From Stutzerimonas stutzeri (GTDB taxonomy: Bacteria; Pseudomonadota; Gammaproteobacteria; Pseudomonadales; Pseudomonadaceae): 64,000 nt of DNA. The notes beneath the pieces were generated by a model. That model saw only the letters and a program-made list of their open reading frames with translations, searched no databases and had not been told where the DNA came from. The position numbers and the translations under genes were made by a program. This document shows, one piece after another, positions 1 through 7,681 of the stretch. The first letter of the stretch is position 1, and the number at the start of each line of letters is the position of its first letter. Where the stretch lies: positions 22,826 through 86,825 of the forward strand of contig NZ_JAMOIE010000008.1 of the NCBI RefSeq assembly GCF_024448935.1, given 5' to 3'.

Positions 1-150
1 AGTGCGGGAGCCACTACCCTCACTGGAGAGCCCGAGGTTATCGAGGATGCCCTGCAGGACTTCTCCAATAAGCGGTTGATCTTCTTTTGCGAAATCCAGC
101 TCAATGGTCAGCTTCGCCTTGATGCGATCCGGGATTTTTTCATCGCTCAT
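1..150 (-). CDS. Unknown protein, N-terminal part only
   Basis: The first 50 codons of a gene that continues beyond the left edge of the window. It begins MSDEKIPDRIKAKLTIELDF and is preceded by AGGA about 12 bases before the ATG. The start lies inside the last codons of the upstream gene (11-base overlap), so it is the last visible member of the dnaB-led operon. No domain can be recognised from this fragment. Confidence 0.6.
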   Translation of the reverse strand, partial: MSDEKIPDRIKAKLTIELDFAKEDQPLIGEVLQGILDNLGLSSEGSGSRT

Positions 151-394
151 TTTTTGTTTCCTGCTCGATCCTGCGAAGTAAAAAAAGTGGTCGGAGCCGC
201 GAAAACCGCTCCGAGAGCGGAAGGATATTACTGTCACTTGCGAGGCCGGCAAAGAACCCTCGCCACCAGTACGTCCAGCGCTCTGTAGGTGTTGGCTCTG
301 GATCTCCGTAATGGGCATGAGCTTCTTCCGCAGAGGCCACGCTGTAAGCCGCATAGTCGAATGCTGCCGCGAGCCGCGGCCACCTGCTACCCAT
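140..394 (-). CDS. Small hypothetical protein (84 aa)
   Basis: An 84-residue soluble-looking protein rich in aromatic residues (a YWWRGFF stretch near residue 45) with a basic C-terminus. I chose the ATG at 394 because it sits inside ATGGGTAG, where the preceding gene stops, giving an 8-base overlap typical of translational coupling. A longer reading in the same frame would overlap the upstream gene almost fully and is Arg-rich, so I reject it. The same ATGGGTAG junction recurs at 9855-9862. No family recognised. Confidence 0.5.
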   Translation of the reverse strand: MGSRWPRLAAAFDYAAYSVASAEEAHAHYGDPEPTPTERWTYWWRGFFAGLASDSNILPLSERFSRLRPLFLLRRIEQETKNER

Positions 395-863
395 GGCTCC
401 CTCGTGGCACAATCCGAATCCAGCTCTTGCGGGCCTGGTATTCAGAGAAGGGATGGCAATGCACGCCAGGCGGCGCCGAACTGAAGCTCGGCAGATCGAA
501 ATCCGGATCATGGAGGACAACACCGAAACTCGTGTGTCGCTCAGCCACGACCCAATGCCAGTTCCGGCTGGCAGTGCCCTGGCCGTTGTTTACAGCCACG
601 ATGCCAAGGCCTTCCACTGCATCCCAGGTGCTCCAGCGCTTCAGCTCAGACTCGATCCCGAGGAGCGCCAGAGCGTACTGCATCTCTGAGAAATTGGTGG
701 CGAGGGGCCGCTTCTTGCGAGCACCTATGCCATTGTCGACGAACAGCTGTCGCACGACACCGTATGGTTTGCCGGAAACCATCGCTGCACAGGCCACCCC
801 GCACCCCAGGCGATCCCGCTGCATCACTTTCTGCACGCGGCAACTCTGTTCCCAGCAGCTCAT
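387..863 (-). CDS. C39-like papain-fold cysteine peptidase
   Basis: A 158-residue protein with the layout of the peptidase C39/papain-like fold: Cys21 in the context GCGVACAAM, His103 in NWHWVV and Asp119 in LHDP, which would form the Cys-His-Asp triad. Stand-alone C39-like domains of this size may mature small peptides or merely share the fold. There is no signal peptide, so it probably acts in the cytoplasm. The ATG at 863 shares its A with the dnaB stop codon (TGATG), so expression should be coupled to the helicase. The substrate is unknown. Confidence 0.65.
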   Translation of the reverse strand: MSCWEQSCRVQKVMQRDRLGCGVACAAMVSGKPYGVVRQLFVDNGIGARKKRPLATNFSEMQYALALLGIESELKRWSTWDAVEGLGIVAVNNGQGTASRNWHWVVAERHTSFGVVLHDPDFDLPSFSSAPPGVHCHPFSEYQARKSWIRIVPRGSHG

Positions 864-2209
864 CAATCGAAGTTCCGAAATTGCTCGGCCGAGAGCGGCA
901 CAAAACGAGTTTCCTTGCCAATAAACGCGGTCCGCACGGTACCGGTTTCACCGTTCCGGTGCTTGCCGAGGATCAACTCGGCAACCCCCTTGTACTCAGT
1001 GTCCGGGTTGTAGACCTCGTCTCGATAGACGAACATGATGATGTCCGCGTCCTGCTCGATCGCGCCGGACTCCCGCAAGTCTGCGTTCACAGGGCGCTTG
1101 TTGGGCCGCTGCTCACACTGGCGGGACAACTGCGATAGCGCGATGACGGGGCAATTGAACTCTTTGGCCAACCCCTTCAATGCCCGGGAGATCTCCGCGA
1201 CCTCCTGAGTGCGGTTCCCCTCGTAGCCTGGGCAGCGCATCAGCTGCAGGTAATCAACCATGATTGCCGCCGGCGGACCGTACTTACGGGCACCACGCCG
1301 AGCCTTCGCTCGTAGCGATGTCGGCGTAAGGTTCGCGGAATCGTCGATCGCCAAACGGTCCTGCATACCCTGAAAGACACCAACGGCTGCCGTCAGCTTC
1401 GGCCAGTCTTCATCCTGAAGCTTGCCCCGCAGCAGCGCCTTCAGGTCGATACGCCCCAGCTGGGCGAGGAATCGGAACTGCAACGCCCTTGCCGGCATTT
1501 CCATGCTGTAGATCTGGATCGACTTCCCGGGAGAAGCGTCAAGGATCGGCTTGGCCCAGTTCATCACCAGGGACGTCTTGCCCATCGAGGGACGCGCCGC
1601 GACGATGATCAGATCTGCAGGCTGCAGGCCGCCAGTCATTGCATCCAGATCGGGCAGGCCAGTAGGAACACCCGTCACCTCCGTTTCGGAGTTGAAGTTG
1701 CTATCGATCTCGTCGATGACGGCGCTCAGGACTTCGCCCATGTCGGCAAAGTCCTGGTCGCGTTCATCCTGGCTGAGACCGAACAGGGCGCGCTCCGCTT
1801 CTTCATGAACCAAGGCTACGTCGGCCCCAGGCTCGTAGGCCTGCCGGCTCATCTCGAAGCCGATGGAGATCAAGCGGCGCAGATGGGCTCGCTCAGAAAC
1901 GATCTTGGCGTAGTGAACGATGTTCGCGACCGAGGGAGTATTTTTGGCGAGCTCGGCCACGTAGGCCAGGCCTCCCCAGCCAGACCGCCCTTCCAACACC
2001 TCACACACCGTCACGATGTCGAACGGTTCGCTACGGTCCGCCAACTCCAAAATCGCTTCGAAGATCTGGCGATGATCGTTCCGGTAAAAATCCTCCGGGT
2101 GGACTTTATCCGCGACCAGATCCCAGGCCTTGTTATCCAGCAGCAGACCACCAAGGACGCCTTGTTCGGCCTCAATCGAGTGCGGAGGCACATTGAGCTG
2201 TCTTTCCAT
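863..2209 (-). CDS. dnaB: Replicative DNA helicase, DnaB family
   Basis: A 448-residue hexameric helicase that would unwind DNA 5' to 3' at the fork. The N-terminal domain starts with the typical PHSIEAEQGVLGGLL; the RecA-like domain has Walker A ARPSMGKTS (residues 205-213), a Walker B-like IMVDYLQLM, the ALSQLSR sensor region and a C-terminal FIGKETRFV. Length matches bacterial DnaB. GAGGAG lies 10 bases before the ATG. It heads a run of overlapping genes with the C39-like peptidase and two unknowns. A plasmid-borne copy could free replication from the host helicase loader, which is inference. Confidence 0.95.
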   Translation of the reverse strand: MERQLNVPPHSIEAEQGVLGGLLLDNKAWDLVADKVHPEDFYRNDHRQIFEAILELADRSEPFDIVTVCEVLEGRSGWGGLAYVAELAKNTPSVANIVHYAKIVSERAHLRRLISIGFEMSRQAYEPGADVALVHEEAERALFGLSQDERDQDFADMGEVLSAVIDEIDSNFNSETEVTGVPTGLPDLDAMTGGLQPADLIIVAARPSMGKTSLVMNWAKPILDASPGKSIQIYSMEMPARALQFRFLAQLGRIDLKALLRGKLQDEDWPKLTAAVGVFQGMQDRLAIDDSANLTPTSLRAKARRGARKYGPPAAIMVDYLQLMRCPGYEGNRTQEVAEISRALKGLAKEFNCPVIALSQLSRQCEQRPNKRPVNADLRESGAIEQDADIIMFVYRDEVYNPDTEYKGVAELILGKHRNGETGTVRTAFIGKETRFVPLSAEQFRNFD

Positions 2210-2226
2210 TGTTCAGGAACTCCTCA

Positions 2227-2403
2227 TTAGCTCGAAAGAATACGCCATCCGACATACAGGATCACGCCAACAACAACGCAGATCAGGACCTGCCACCTCG
2301 CTCGGTCTTCGCCGGCATGCCGCCCGCGAATGAACGCTCGGCGCTCAACCGTTTCCGCAAGGTCAAGCTCCAGATCTCGAAGCACTCGCTCACAATCAGG
2401 CAT
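2227..2403 (-). CDS. Small single-pass membrane protein (58 aa)
   Basis: The protein has a charged N-terminal half rich in Arg and Glu (residues 5-35) and one hydrophobic segment near residues 39-55 (VLICVVVGVILYVGW). The ATG at 2403 overlaps the stop of the preceding gene by 8 bases, so it is translationally coupled. It ends 17 bases before dnaB. The predicted topology is cytoplasmic N-terminus with a C-terminal anchor. No family recognised. Confidence 0.5.
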   Translation of the reverse strand: MPDCERVLRDLELDLAETVERRAFIRGRHAGEDRARWQVLICVVVGVILYVGWRILSS

Positions 2404-2893
2404 TCGGGTCCTCCGGCAGAAAATCCGCGACAAGTGGAAGCAGGATCCTCACCGAGCTCCGCATGTGGAACTTGGTCGGAGACCGTGCAATGCGATCCAT
2501 CAGCAGATACCAAACGGCGAAGAGGCTACCTCCCTCCATCGGCCGCAGCTCGATGTCGGTTTTGGTCGACTGGAACTCGACTTGAGCTCGGTTGAATAGC
2601 ACCGTCTGCCGGCAAGCCGCCGCGAGTTCCCTGATCGGGCCTTGGAGCTCAGCAAGCCGTTGACTGATCGCTTCCGGGCTATCGTACCCATCGAGAGCGT
2701 CCATCAGCTCAATGAACTGGTCGTCGATCGATTTGCGTCCGATCTCGGCGTCCCATTCGGCCACCCGCTCGGAGCAACAACTGCAGACGCCCTCGCCACG
2801 GCTGTAATCCACCCGCAGCCAGTAACAGGGCCCATCCTCTGAAACGCAGGCGCACATATCAGTGCACCCGCAACCGATACACTCAGCAATCAT
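2396..2893 (-). CDS. Cys-rich N-terminus hypothetical protein
   Basis: A 165-residue protein opening with a cysteine-rich module: CIGCGCTDMCAC, then CYWLRVD, then CSCCSE. This suggests one or two bound zinc ions. Similar Cys-rich N-termini occur in many phage and plasmid proteins of unknown role. The remainder is largely helical with no recognised motif. I prefer the ATG at 2893, which forms an ATGA overlap with the previous stop and has GAGGGGG seven bases upstream, over the GTG at 2899. Confidence 0.6.
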   Translation of the reverse strand: MIAECIGCGCTDMCACVSEDGPCYWLRVDYSRGEGVCSCCSERVAEWDAEIGRKSIDDQFIELMDALDGYDSPEAISQRLAELQGPIRELAAACRQTVLFNRAQVEFQSTKTDIELRPMEGGSLFAVWYLLMDRIARSPTKFHMRSSVRILLPLVADFLPEDPNA

Positions 2894-3060
2894 GGGCACC
2901 CCCTCAGCTCATCTTCACAGGCACGGTTAAAGCCGGCCTGCCACTCTTCCGCCAACTTTGTTCCAGCCGGATACGGGTTATCGTCCAGATTCTTTCCGTC
3001 ACGAAACGCCTGGTTGCCCAGCTGCCAGGCAGCGCCTGCAGCGGGCTGCTCAGTAGTCAT
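2890..3060 (-). CDS. Rmf-like small protein (56 aa)
   Basis: A 56-residue reading frame. The sequence AWQLGNQAFRDGKNLDDNPY followed by a second W-x-x-G-F segment (WQAGFNRA) resembles the ribosome modulation factor fold, in which paired G-x-x-A/W-x-x-G segments bind 16S rRNA. It overlaps its upstream neighbour by 11 bases and its downstream neighbour by ATGA, as expected for a genuine operon gene. Whether it acts on ribosomes is inference from the pattern; Rmf-like domains also occur as general small nucleic acid-binding modules. Confidence 0.55.
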   Translation of the reverse strand: MTTEQPAAGAAWQLGNQAFRDGKNLDDNPYPAGTKLAEEWQAGFNRACEDELRGCP

Positions 3061-3394
3061 TCAACGTGCCCTCGGCCTGGGTCTGCTCGATCAACCGCAC
3101 GAGCTCGGTTTCACCCTGAACGCGAACAACCTCCGCGAGATGTCGCTCAGCAGCGGAGATCAAGCGGCGCTTCGCTTTCATGTGCAGCAGGCCGCACTGC
3201 CGACCTGTCTTGAACTCGGAAATGACGTAGGCGACGTGCTCCAGAGGCGCAACAGGGGGATGAATGGCGAAACGGAACGACCGCCCTGCTATCGGGTAGT
3301 CGAATGCGCGAACCACGCGAACTTCACTGAAGATGAGCCCGCGCCCGTTCGAGCGGGGTACAAGCATGGTCGCTTGAACTGACTTTCCGACCAC
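3050..3394 (-). CDS. Hypothetical protein (about 114 aa)
   Basis: The frame is open from a TTG at 3418, but that codon lies inside a 33-base perfect palindrome. A GTG at 3394 has GGAGG five bases upstream, so I use that. The product has a beta-rich first half and a helical, charged C-terminus (residues 70-110). It is the first gene of the run leading to the Rmf-like protein, the Cys-rich protein and dnaB, each junction overlapping. No family recognised. Confidence 0.5.
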   Translation of the reverse strand: MVGKSVQATMLVPRSNGRGLIFSEVRVVRAFDYPIAGRSFRFAIHPPVAPLEHVAYVISEFKTGRQCGLLHMKAKRRLISAAERHLAEVVRVQGETELVRLIEQTQAEGTLNDY

Positions 3395-3411
3395 GACAGC
3401 CTCCGAAGGCT

Positions 3412-3444
3412 TAACCAAGTAATAACAATGTTATTACTTGGTTA
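3412..3444. promoter_or_regulatory. 33-bp perfect palindrome (operator or hairpin)
   Basis: Arms TAACCAAGTAATAACA and its exact reverse complement (16 bases each) are separated by a single A at 3428. It lies between the stop of the 3460-4173 gene and the start of the next gene on the minus strand. No T-run follows on either strand, so a simple intrinsic terminator is unlikely. A dimeric repressor site or an mRNA 5' hairpin controlling the dnaB-containing operon fits better. Confidence 0.7.
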
Positions 3445-3459
3445 TCACCTGGTCAACCC

Positions 3460-4173
3460 TCACATCCGAAGAGCGGGGCGCCCGACCTGGCGCTGCAGCG
3501 CGTCCTCGCGGAAGTCCTCGTCAGGGGAAACCCGGTCTCCACCGCCTCGCGGCCAATACCCGACGGCGCGAATATCAAGCGTCCGGCCAGCCAGCTCGAA
3601 ATTGCGGTCGCTGACAGAGTGGAACCACTCGGCCAGCTCGCGAATATCGACGCGCTCGATCGAACGCAACGTTTCCGCCGCGGCGTCCTTGACGATGCCT
3701 TGAATGCTCACTTCCAGGACGTCACCACTATTCGCCGAGCAAACCATCGAGAACCCTTCGCCCGAGACAGTGAAGCGATCATGCCCCCAGTAGGGCGACG
3801 GATTAGCTCGGTTGACGACCTGCGCGGCCGCGAGCTGGACATACTCGTTCAAGAGCCCGTCGTACTCGCTCCTATGAGCCCGGAAAACCGAGAGCCCGTC
3901 GACCGACGTGCAGATCCGGCTGTAGAGCTCGTGAATGCGGTTGTATACATTGAGCAACCTGGTCGCCGGTGCCTTGCCGTCGACAGAGGGTTGCGCCTGT
4001 TGGGCACGGGCCGTGCCCCCAGCTGACACCTGGTTGAGTGAGTCGCAGCGCCGAAAGGCCGCCTCGATACTCCGGTAGCTCACTTCCAGCTTCTTGTTGA
4101 GCAGCGTGTCGTAGGGAACAAAGCCCAGCTTGGCATCTGCTTTCACCATGAAGCGCATCAACGATAACGACAT
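3460..4173 (-). CDS. Hypothetical protein (237 aa)
   Basis: I place the start at the ATG at 4173, which has GGAGGGG nine bases upstream; the longer open frame runs into the neighbouring helicase gene. The protein begins MSLSLMRFMVKADAKLGFVP, has a helical N-terminal half and a beta-rich C-terminal half, and shows no signal peptide or membrane segment. It follows the SNF2-type ATPase by 13 bases, so the two are probably one transcript. No family recognised. Confidence 0.6.
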   Translation of the reverse strand: MSLSLMRFMVKADAKLGFVPYDTLLNKKLEVSYRSIEAAFRRCDSLNQVSAGGTARAQQAQPSVDGKAPATRLLNVYNRIHELYSRICTSVDGLSVFRAHRSEYDGLLNEYVQLAAAQVVNRANPSPYWGHDRFTVSGEGFSMVCSANSGDVLEVSIQGIVKDAAAETLRSIERVDIRELAEWFHSVSDRNFELAGRTLDIRAVGYWPRGGGDRVSPDEDFREDALQRQVGRPALRM

Positions 4174-4186
4174 GACTCCCCTCCAC

Positions 4187-6166
4187 TCACGCTGCGTTAA
4201 AAAGCTTGGCGGCCATCTGCTCTTCGACGAGGCCGGGATCCTGAACAGAGTCATCGAGCAGATCCTGCTCAATGCTTTCCTTGTGCTGCAGCAGTAGTAC
4301 GACCTGCTCGTCGATCGTCCCGGAGATCACGGGCATCAAGACGGTGACGGCTCTTTTTTGGCCGTTTCGGTAGGCGCGATCTTCGGCCTGTCGCTTCGCC
4401 GCAGCAGTCCACGGTAGCGACGCGAAGAACACGTAGTTGGCAGCGACCAGGTTCAGGCCTACACCGGCTGCTTTGGTCGTGCCGATGAACACCTTGACCG
4501 CCGGATCCGACATGAAGGTGTCGATCGCTTTTTGCTTTCTTGTTCCAGAATTAGATCCGGTGAAGGTCACCGTCTGGATCCCGGCCTTGGCGAACTCGTC
4601 GGCCAGGTAGGCCACAGACTCGGTGTACTCGCAGAAGATGATCGACTTGTCGTCGTCACCCAATGATGTGATCGTATCGATCAGCCACGAAGCCTTTAGA
4701 CGCTCCAGTAGCTGACGGATCTTTCCGATTTTGACGATGGCGGTCTGCGTGTTGTCGGAGACCGCTGCTAGGTACTGATCACGCTCGCCAGTCGCTAGAT
4801 CTACATACTTAAATTCGTGACGTTTGCCCTTCAACGAAGCCAGTACATCTTTACGCCGGCGCAACATCCATTCGGAAACGCGCTCGCTCAATGCCTTCCT
4901 GAGCTCTGGAGAGCCGGCAAAGTCCGACAGAAAATCGCTAAGCGGAATGGCTCCGATTGGGTGACCGGAGAGCCGCAGCAGGGTATGCAGCTCGCTCTCC
5001 CGGTTCAGCACCGGAGTCGCAGTCAGAAGGAACCGGCGCTCGATATGCTTCGAGAGCAGGAAGGCATTTCGGGTACGGGTGGAGTCGGGCTCCTTGAGAT
5101 AGTGAGCCTCATCGCACAGCATCACTCGGAAGCGCACATCGCCGTCGCTCATGGCCTGAACGACGGCGCCCAACCTCTCGTAGTTCACGATCAGCCAGTC
5201 AGCCTGCGACCAGGCCTCGCCATCGCCGCAAATCACAACCTTCGCGTCGGGCTGGATTATATGGATCTCCCGCTCCCAGTTGATCCGCAGGCTGGCTGGG
5301 CAGACCACCAGCACTGCACCCGGCCCCGTGACCAAGCTCGCAGCGACGACAGCCTGGCGGCTCTTCCCGAGCCCCATATCATCGGCCAGCAGACAGCTTG
5401 AGTACCTTAGGAGATGACGAACGCCCACTTCCTGGTAGGCATACTCACCATGCAGCCCATATGCCTGGACAGCCTTCGCCAAATCCGCCTCGTTGATCCA
5501 AAGCTCCTTCATCGGTTTTGCGATCACGCTCAACATCGCGTTCTCGCCTTCCGCATCCCCAGCGCCGACTCGCTCAGGGACCATACCGCCCACCTGAACA
5601 CCTGGTCGGTCTCCCTCACCCATCGAAGCATGCTGCTCCAGAACGATTTCGGTATCGCTGAGGAAGATGTGTTCTCGACGGATTCCAGCCTGCGTCTCCA
5701 GCACCTCAAGCAATCGCGGCAGGGCAACCTTCACCCGCCAGGCATTTCGATTACGCAGGAAGGTGCCCTGCAGGCCCTGCAACGTGCTAACTAGGAGAGG
5801 ATCAAACCGCGATAGGCAAACGAAGTCTCCGCCCTCAACAGGGAAGATCTGGACATCCAGGAAGGGCGCGAACAGGTCCGGATCGGGAGACGCCAGGGCG
5901 ATGCGAAGCTTTTGCGCAAACTGCCCGACATCGTAGAGGATTCCGGATGGCAGGTTTTCGGCCAAACTCGCCGCGAATGCGCCATTGATTTTCGAGCGGT
6001 CGAAGGCCCACATACGGCCCTGGCCAAACCAGGTACCACCATGCTTCTCACGGAAAAAGGCGCTAATCCAAGGAGCGAAAGCCGTGGACAAGCCCACCCG
6101 GAACCCGTCAGAACGGACCCCCTGAATGAACTCTTTCGGTGACTTCTTGTAGTCGGACAGCTTCAT
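4187..6166 (-). CDS. SNF2-family DNA translocase/helicase
   Basis: A 659-residue SWI2/SNF2-type ATPase that would translocate on double-stranded DNA and remodel or anneal structures. Seen: Walker A DDMGLGKS (262-269), DEAH (352-355), motif III LTATPVLNR (about 381-389), and the C-terminal RecA lobe with SIIFCEYTES and QAEDRAYRNGQK. The 200-residue N-terminal extension may carry a substrate-recognition domain, as in SMARCAL1-type annealing helicases, but I cannot assign it. A promoter-like element lies at 6198-6217. Confidence 0.9.
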   Translation of the reverse strand: MKLSDYKKSPKEFIQGVRSDGFRVGLSTAFAPWISAFFREKHGGTWFGQGRMWAFDRSKINGAFAASLAENLPSGILYDVGQFAQKLRIALASPDPDLFAPFLDVQIFPVEGGDFVCLSRFDPLLVSTLQGLQGTFLRNRNAWRVKVALPRLLEVLETQAGIRREHIFLSDTEIVLEQHASMGEGDRPGVQVGGMVPERVGAGDAEGENAMLSVIAKPMKELWINEADLAKAVQAYGLHGEYAYQEVGVRHLLRYSSCLLADDMGLGKSRQAVVAASLVTGPGAVLVVCPASLRINWEREIHIIQPDAKVVICGDGEAWSQADWLIVNYERLGAVVQAMSDGDVRFRVMLCDEAHYLKEPDSTRTRNAFLLSKHIERRFLLTATPVLNRESELHTLLRLSGHPIGAIPLSDFLSDFAGSPELRKALSERVSEWMLRRRKDVLASLKGKRHEFKYVDLATGERDQYLAAVSDNTQTAIVKIGKIRQLLERLKASWLIDTITSLGDDDKSIIFCEYTESVAYLADEFAKAGIQTVTFTGSNSGTRKQKAIDTFMSDPAVKVFIGTTKAAGVGLNLVAANYVFFASLPWTAAAKRQAEDRAYRNGQKRAVTVLMPVISGTIDEQVVLLLQHKESIEQDLLDDSVQDPGLVEEQMAAKLFNAA

Positions 6167-6197
6167 GCGCTAAAGCTTTCTCAGCAAATTAGCGCTT

Positions 6198-6217
6198 ACT
6201 ATAGCCTAATGAAAGTC
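6198..6217 (-). promoter_or_regulatory. Promoter with GACTTTC spacer element
   Basis: Reading on the minus strand, TTGACTTTCATTAGGC is followed directly by the -10-like TATAGT. A TCGATC hexamer lies 18 bases upstream of that -10. The gene start at 6166 is 31 bases downstream. The same GACTTTY, seven bases, TATNNT arrangement precedes other operons in this window (23222, 38843, repA, traH). Confidence 0.6.
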
Positions 6218-6244
6218 AAAAGATCGAGAGCAACCCATCTGCTC

Positions 6245-6595
6245 TCAGAGAGACCACCAAGCCAGCAATTTCGCCAGGTCGACCTCGCCAAGCCGAGCCC
6301 TTCCCCACTCCAATGCCGTGCGGAAGTCAGCCTGCCCGGATGTAGCAGGCTCGACGCGCACCGAGTCAGCGCCGGCCAGTGGGGCACTCAGCATGCCAGC
6401 CACCAGCAAGGCTTCATCTACTGAGGAAATCACATCCGCGTGCTCAGCACCCCTGAGACGATAACGAACTGAGCAGGAGCCAACCCAACCCTGGAACTCA
6501 GCCGCGACCACACCAGGTAGGCGCATATCGGCGACCAAGCGCCTATGGCGAATGAATTTCGCCACCGGTGAACTATCCGCAGCCAACTTGATCAC
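6245..6595 (-). CDS. Hypothetical protein (116 aa)
   Basis: Starts at a GTG that overlaps the preceding stop codon as GTGA, so translation is probably coupled. The protein looks soluble, with a short basic segment near residue 16 (FIRHRRLV) and an acidic middle. Nothing in it allows a functional call. It ends 28 bases before the promoter of the SNF2 gene. Confidence 0.5.
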   Translation of the reverse strand: MIKLAADSSPVAKFIRHRRLVADMRLPGVVAAEFQGWVGSCSVRYRLRGAEHADVISSVDEALLVAGMLSAPLAGADSVRVEPATSGQADFRTALEWGRARLGEVDLAKLLAWWSL

Positions 6596-6948
6596 GACCG
6601 GCTCCTATCAACAACAGTCCTGCACATGCCAATTCGCGCAGCGACAGCCCTCTTCCGGCCCCACCGATACCCCCATACCCAGACAGCAAAGACAACCAGC
6701 AATCCCCACAACCCAAGCCCGAGGCCAATCGGGACAGCCACACCGAAACAGCTAGACACTACCACCGGCAACAGAAACAGGACTGCAAAGGCAATAGACG
6801 CCCAGACCGCCCCTGCAGCACCCGCTCCTTTCGAAACCTCTTCCGGAAGGGCGCCATAAACGATTCGACCGTGACACCCCCGGCACACATGATCGCCGGG
6901 GGAAAATTCCGCTCCACAGCCACCACAGGTATATGTCTCTGCCACCAC
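6592..6948 (-). CDS. Zinc-ribbon membrane protein (about 118 aa)
   Basis: An N-terminal zinc ribbon is visible as CGGCGAEF followed by CRGCHG, with four cysteines in two CxxC pairs near residues 8-27. Two closely spaced hydrophobic segments follow (about 48-68 and 73-92), then a basic tail YRWGRKR. Zinc ribbon plus double membrane anchor is common in small proteins of unknown role. The start is uncertain among GTG/TTG codons at 6945-6954; the GTG at 6948 sits five bases after AAGGGG. Confidence 0.5.
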   Translation of the reverse strand: MVAETYTCGGCGAEFSPGDHVCRGCHGRIVYGALPEEVSKGAGAAGAVWASIAFAVLFLLPVVVSSCFGVAVPIGLGLGLWGLLVVFAVWVWGYRWGRKRAVAARIGMCRTVVDRSRS

Positions 6949-6979
6949 CAACACCCCTTCGCTCGCAACTTACGGTGGA

Positions 6980-7023
6980 CTATCCGTGGCGTGATCTAGG
7001 TTTCAAAATCACGCCACGGATAG
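6980..7023 (-). terminator. 16-bp-stem hairpin
   Basis: Left arm CTATCCGTGGCGTGAT at 6980-6995 pairs perfectly with 7008-7023 around a 12-base loop. It begins six bases after the stop of the 7029-7493 gene (minus strand). There is no clear T-run, so it may be a stabilising 3' hairpin, a Rho-dependent end or a regulator site rather than a textbook intrinsic terminator. Confidence 0.5.
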
Positions 7024-7028
7024 ATGCC

Positions 7029-7493
7029 TCAGCGCTCAGCCTGGCGCTTGATGAAACGAAGAGCGTCAGCATTACCTGCCTCTGCTGCCTGCTGCATCAA
7101 TGACTCGAATTCGCCTTCGTCGCCGTCACGGAGGCGCAGCGCCGCGAGGGTGAAGAGCGCCGTTCCGTTCCCTTGGCTCGCCAAAGCTTCGAGAGAGGTC
7201 CTGTTCTCTTTCGGGAAGTTCTGCGCAAGCCAGATGATCGCTTCCGGCTTGCCCTGCTCAGCGAATTTTCGCATCACCGGCTCCAACTTAGCGCGATCAG
7301 CCTCTCGATCCATGGACTGCAGCCACGACGAGACAGGGCCACGTTCGCCGAGGACCGCCATGCCCCCGCAAAATAAAATGGCGATGGCCAAGAGGGTGAG
7401 ACCTACCCGCTTGCGCGCACTGGGTTTGACCAGCAAGACGACGTCCCGCTTATGCGGCCAATCGGCATCGCTCAAAATGCTTGTATTCGACAT
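7029..7493 (-). CDS. Membrane-anchored Sel1-like repeat protein
   Basis: A 154-residue protein with a cytoplasmic N-terminus, one membrane segment (about residues 30-47, VGLTLLAIAILFCGGMAV) and a C-terminal helical part. The C-terminal A/L/G spacing (KPEAIIWLAQNF, GTALFTLAALRLRDG, NADALRFIKRQ) resembles degenerate Sel1/TPR repeats, which mediate protein contacts in the periplasm. ATG at 7493 has AGGGA upstream. It lies directly downstream of the outlying iterons at 7507-7630. Confidence 0.55.
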   Translation of the reverse strand: MSNTSILSDADWPHKRDVVLLVKPSARKRVGLTLLAIAILFCGGMAVLGERGPVSSWLQSMDREADRAKLEPVMRKFAEQGKPEAIIWLAQNFPKENRTSLEALASQGNGTALFTLAALRLRDGDEGEFESLMQQAAEAGNADALRFIKRQAER

Positions 7494-7506
7494 CTAGCGT
7501 CCCTAG

Positions 7507-7630
7507 TAAGGTGAATGGATATGGGGCGCCCTACCCGAAAGGTGAACGGATATGGGGAGACCGCGCCAGACGTGCGTTCTACGCGGCTCACAGAAGCGCC
7601 CAGGCACTTCAAAGGTGAAAGTTTATGGGG
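7507..7630 (-). repeat. Three outlying RepA-type iterons
   Basis: Three 20-base copies at 7507-7526, 7538-7557 and 7611-7630 match the reverse complement of the origin iteron, AAAGGTGAACGTTTATGGGG, with changes in the central bases. They are about 31 kb from the main array and lie in a non-coding gap (7494-7681) between two minus-strand genes. They could titrate RepA, take part in handcuffing, or be remnants of a duplicated origin. Confidence 0.8.
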
Positions 7631-7636
7631 AGCGCC

Positions 7637-7651
7637 TTTTCACGGTGAAAA
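7637..7651. promoter_or_regulatory. TTTTCACGGTGAAAA palindrome (candidate ParB site)
   Basis: One of six copies of a 15-base palindrome in this window. The other five surround and enter the par locus at 41425-45341. This copy is only six bases from the outlying iterons. A ParB or other partition-linked DNA-binding protein is the most economical ligand, but that is inference. Confidence 0.55.
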
Positions 7652-7681
7652 TCCCCCCACTTCAACATCATCATTTAGCCG

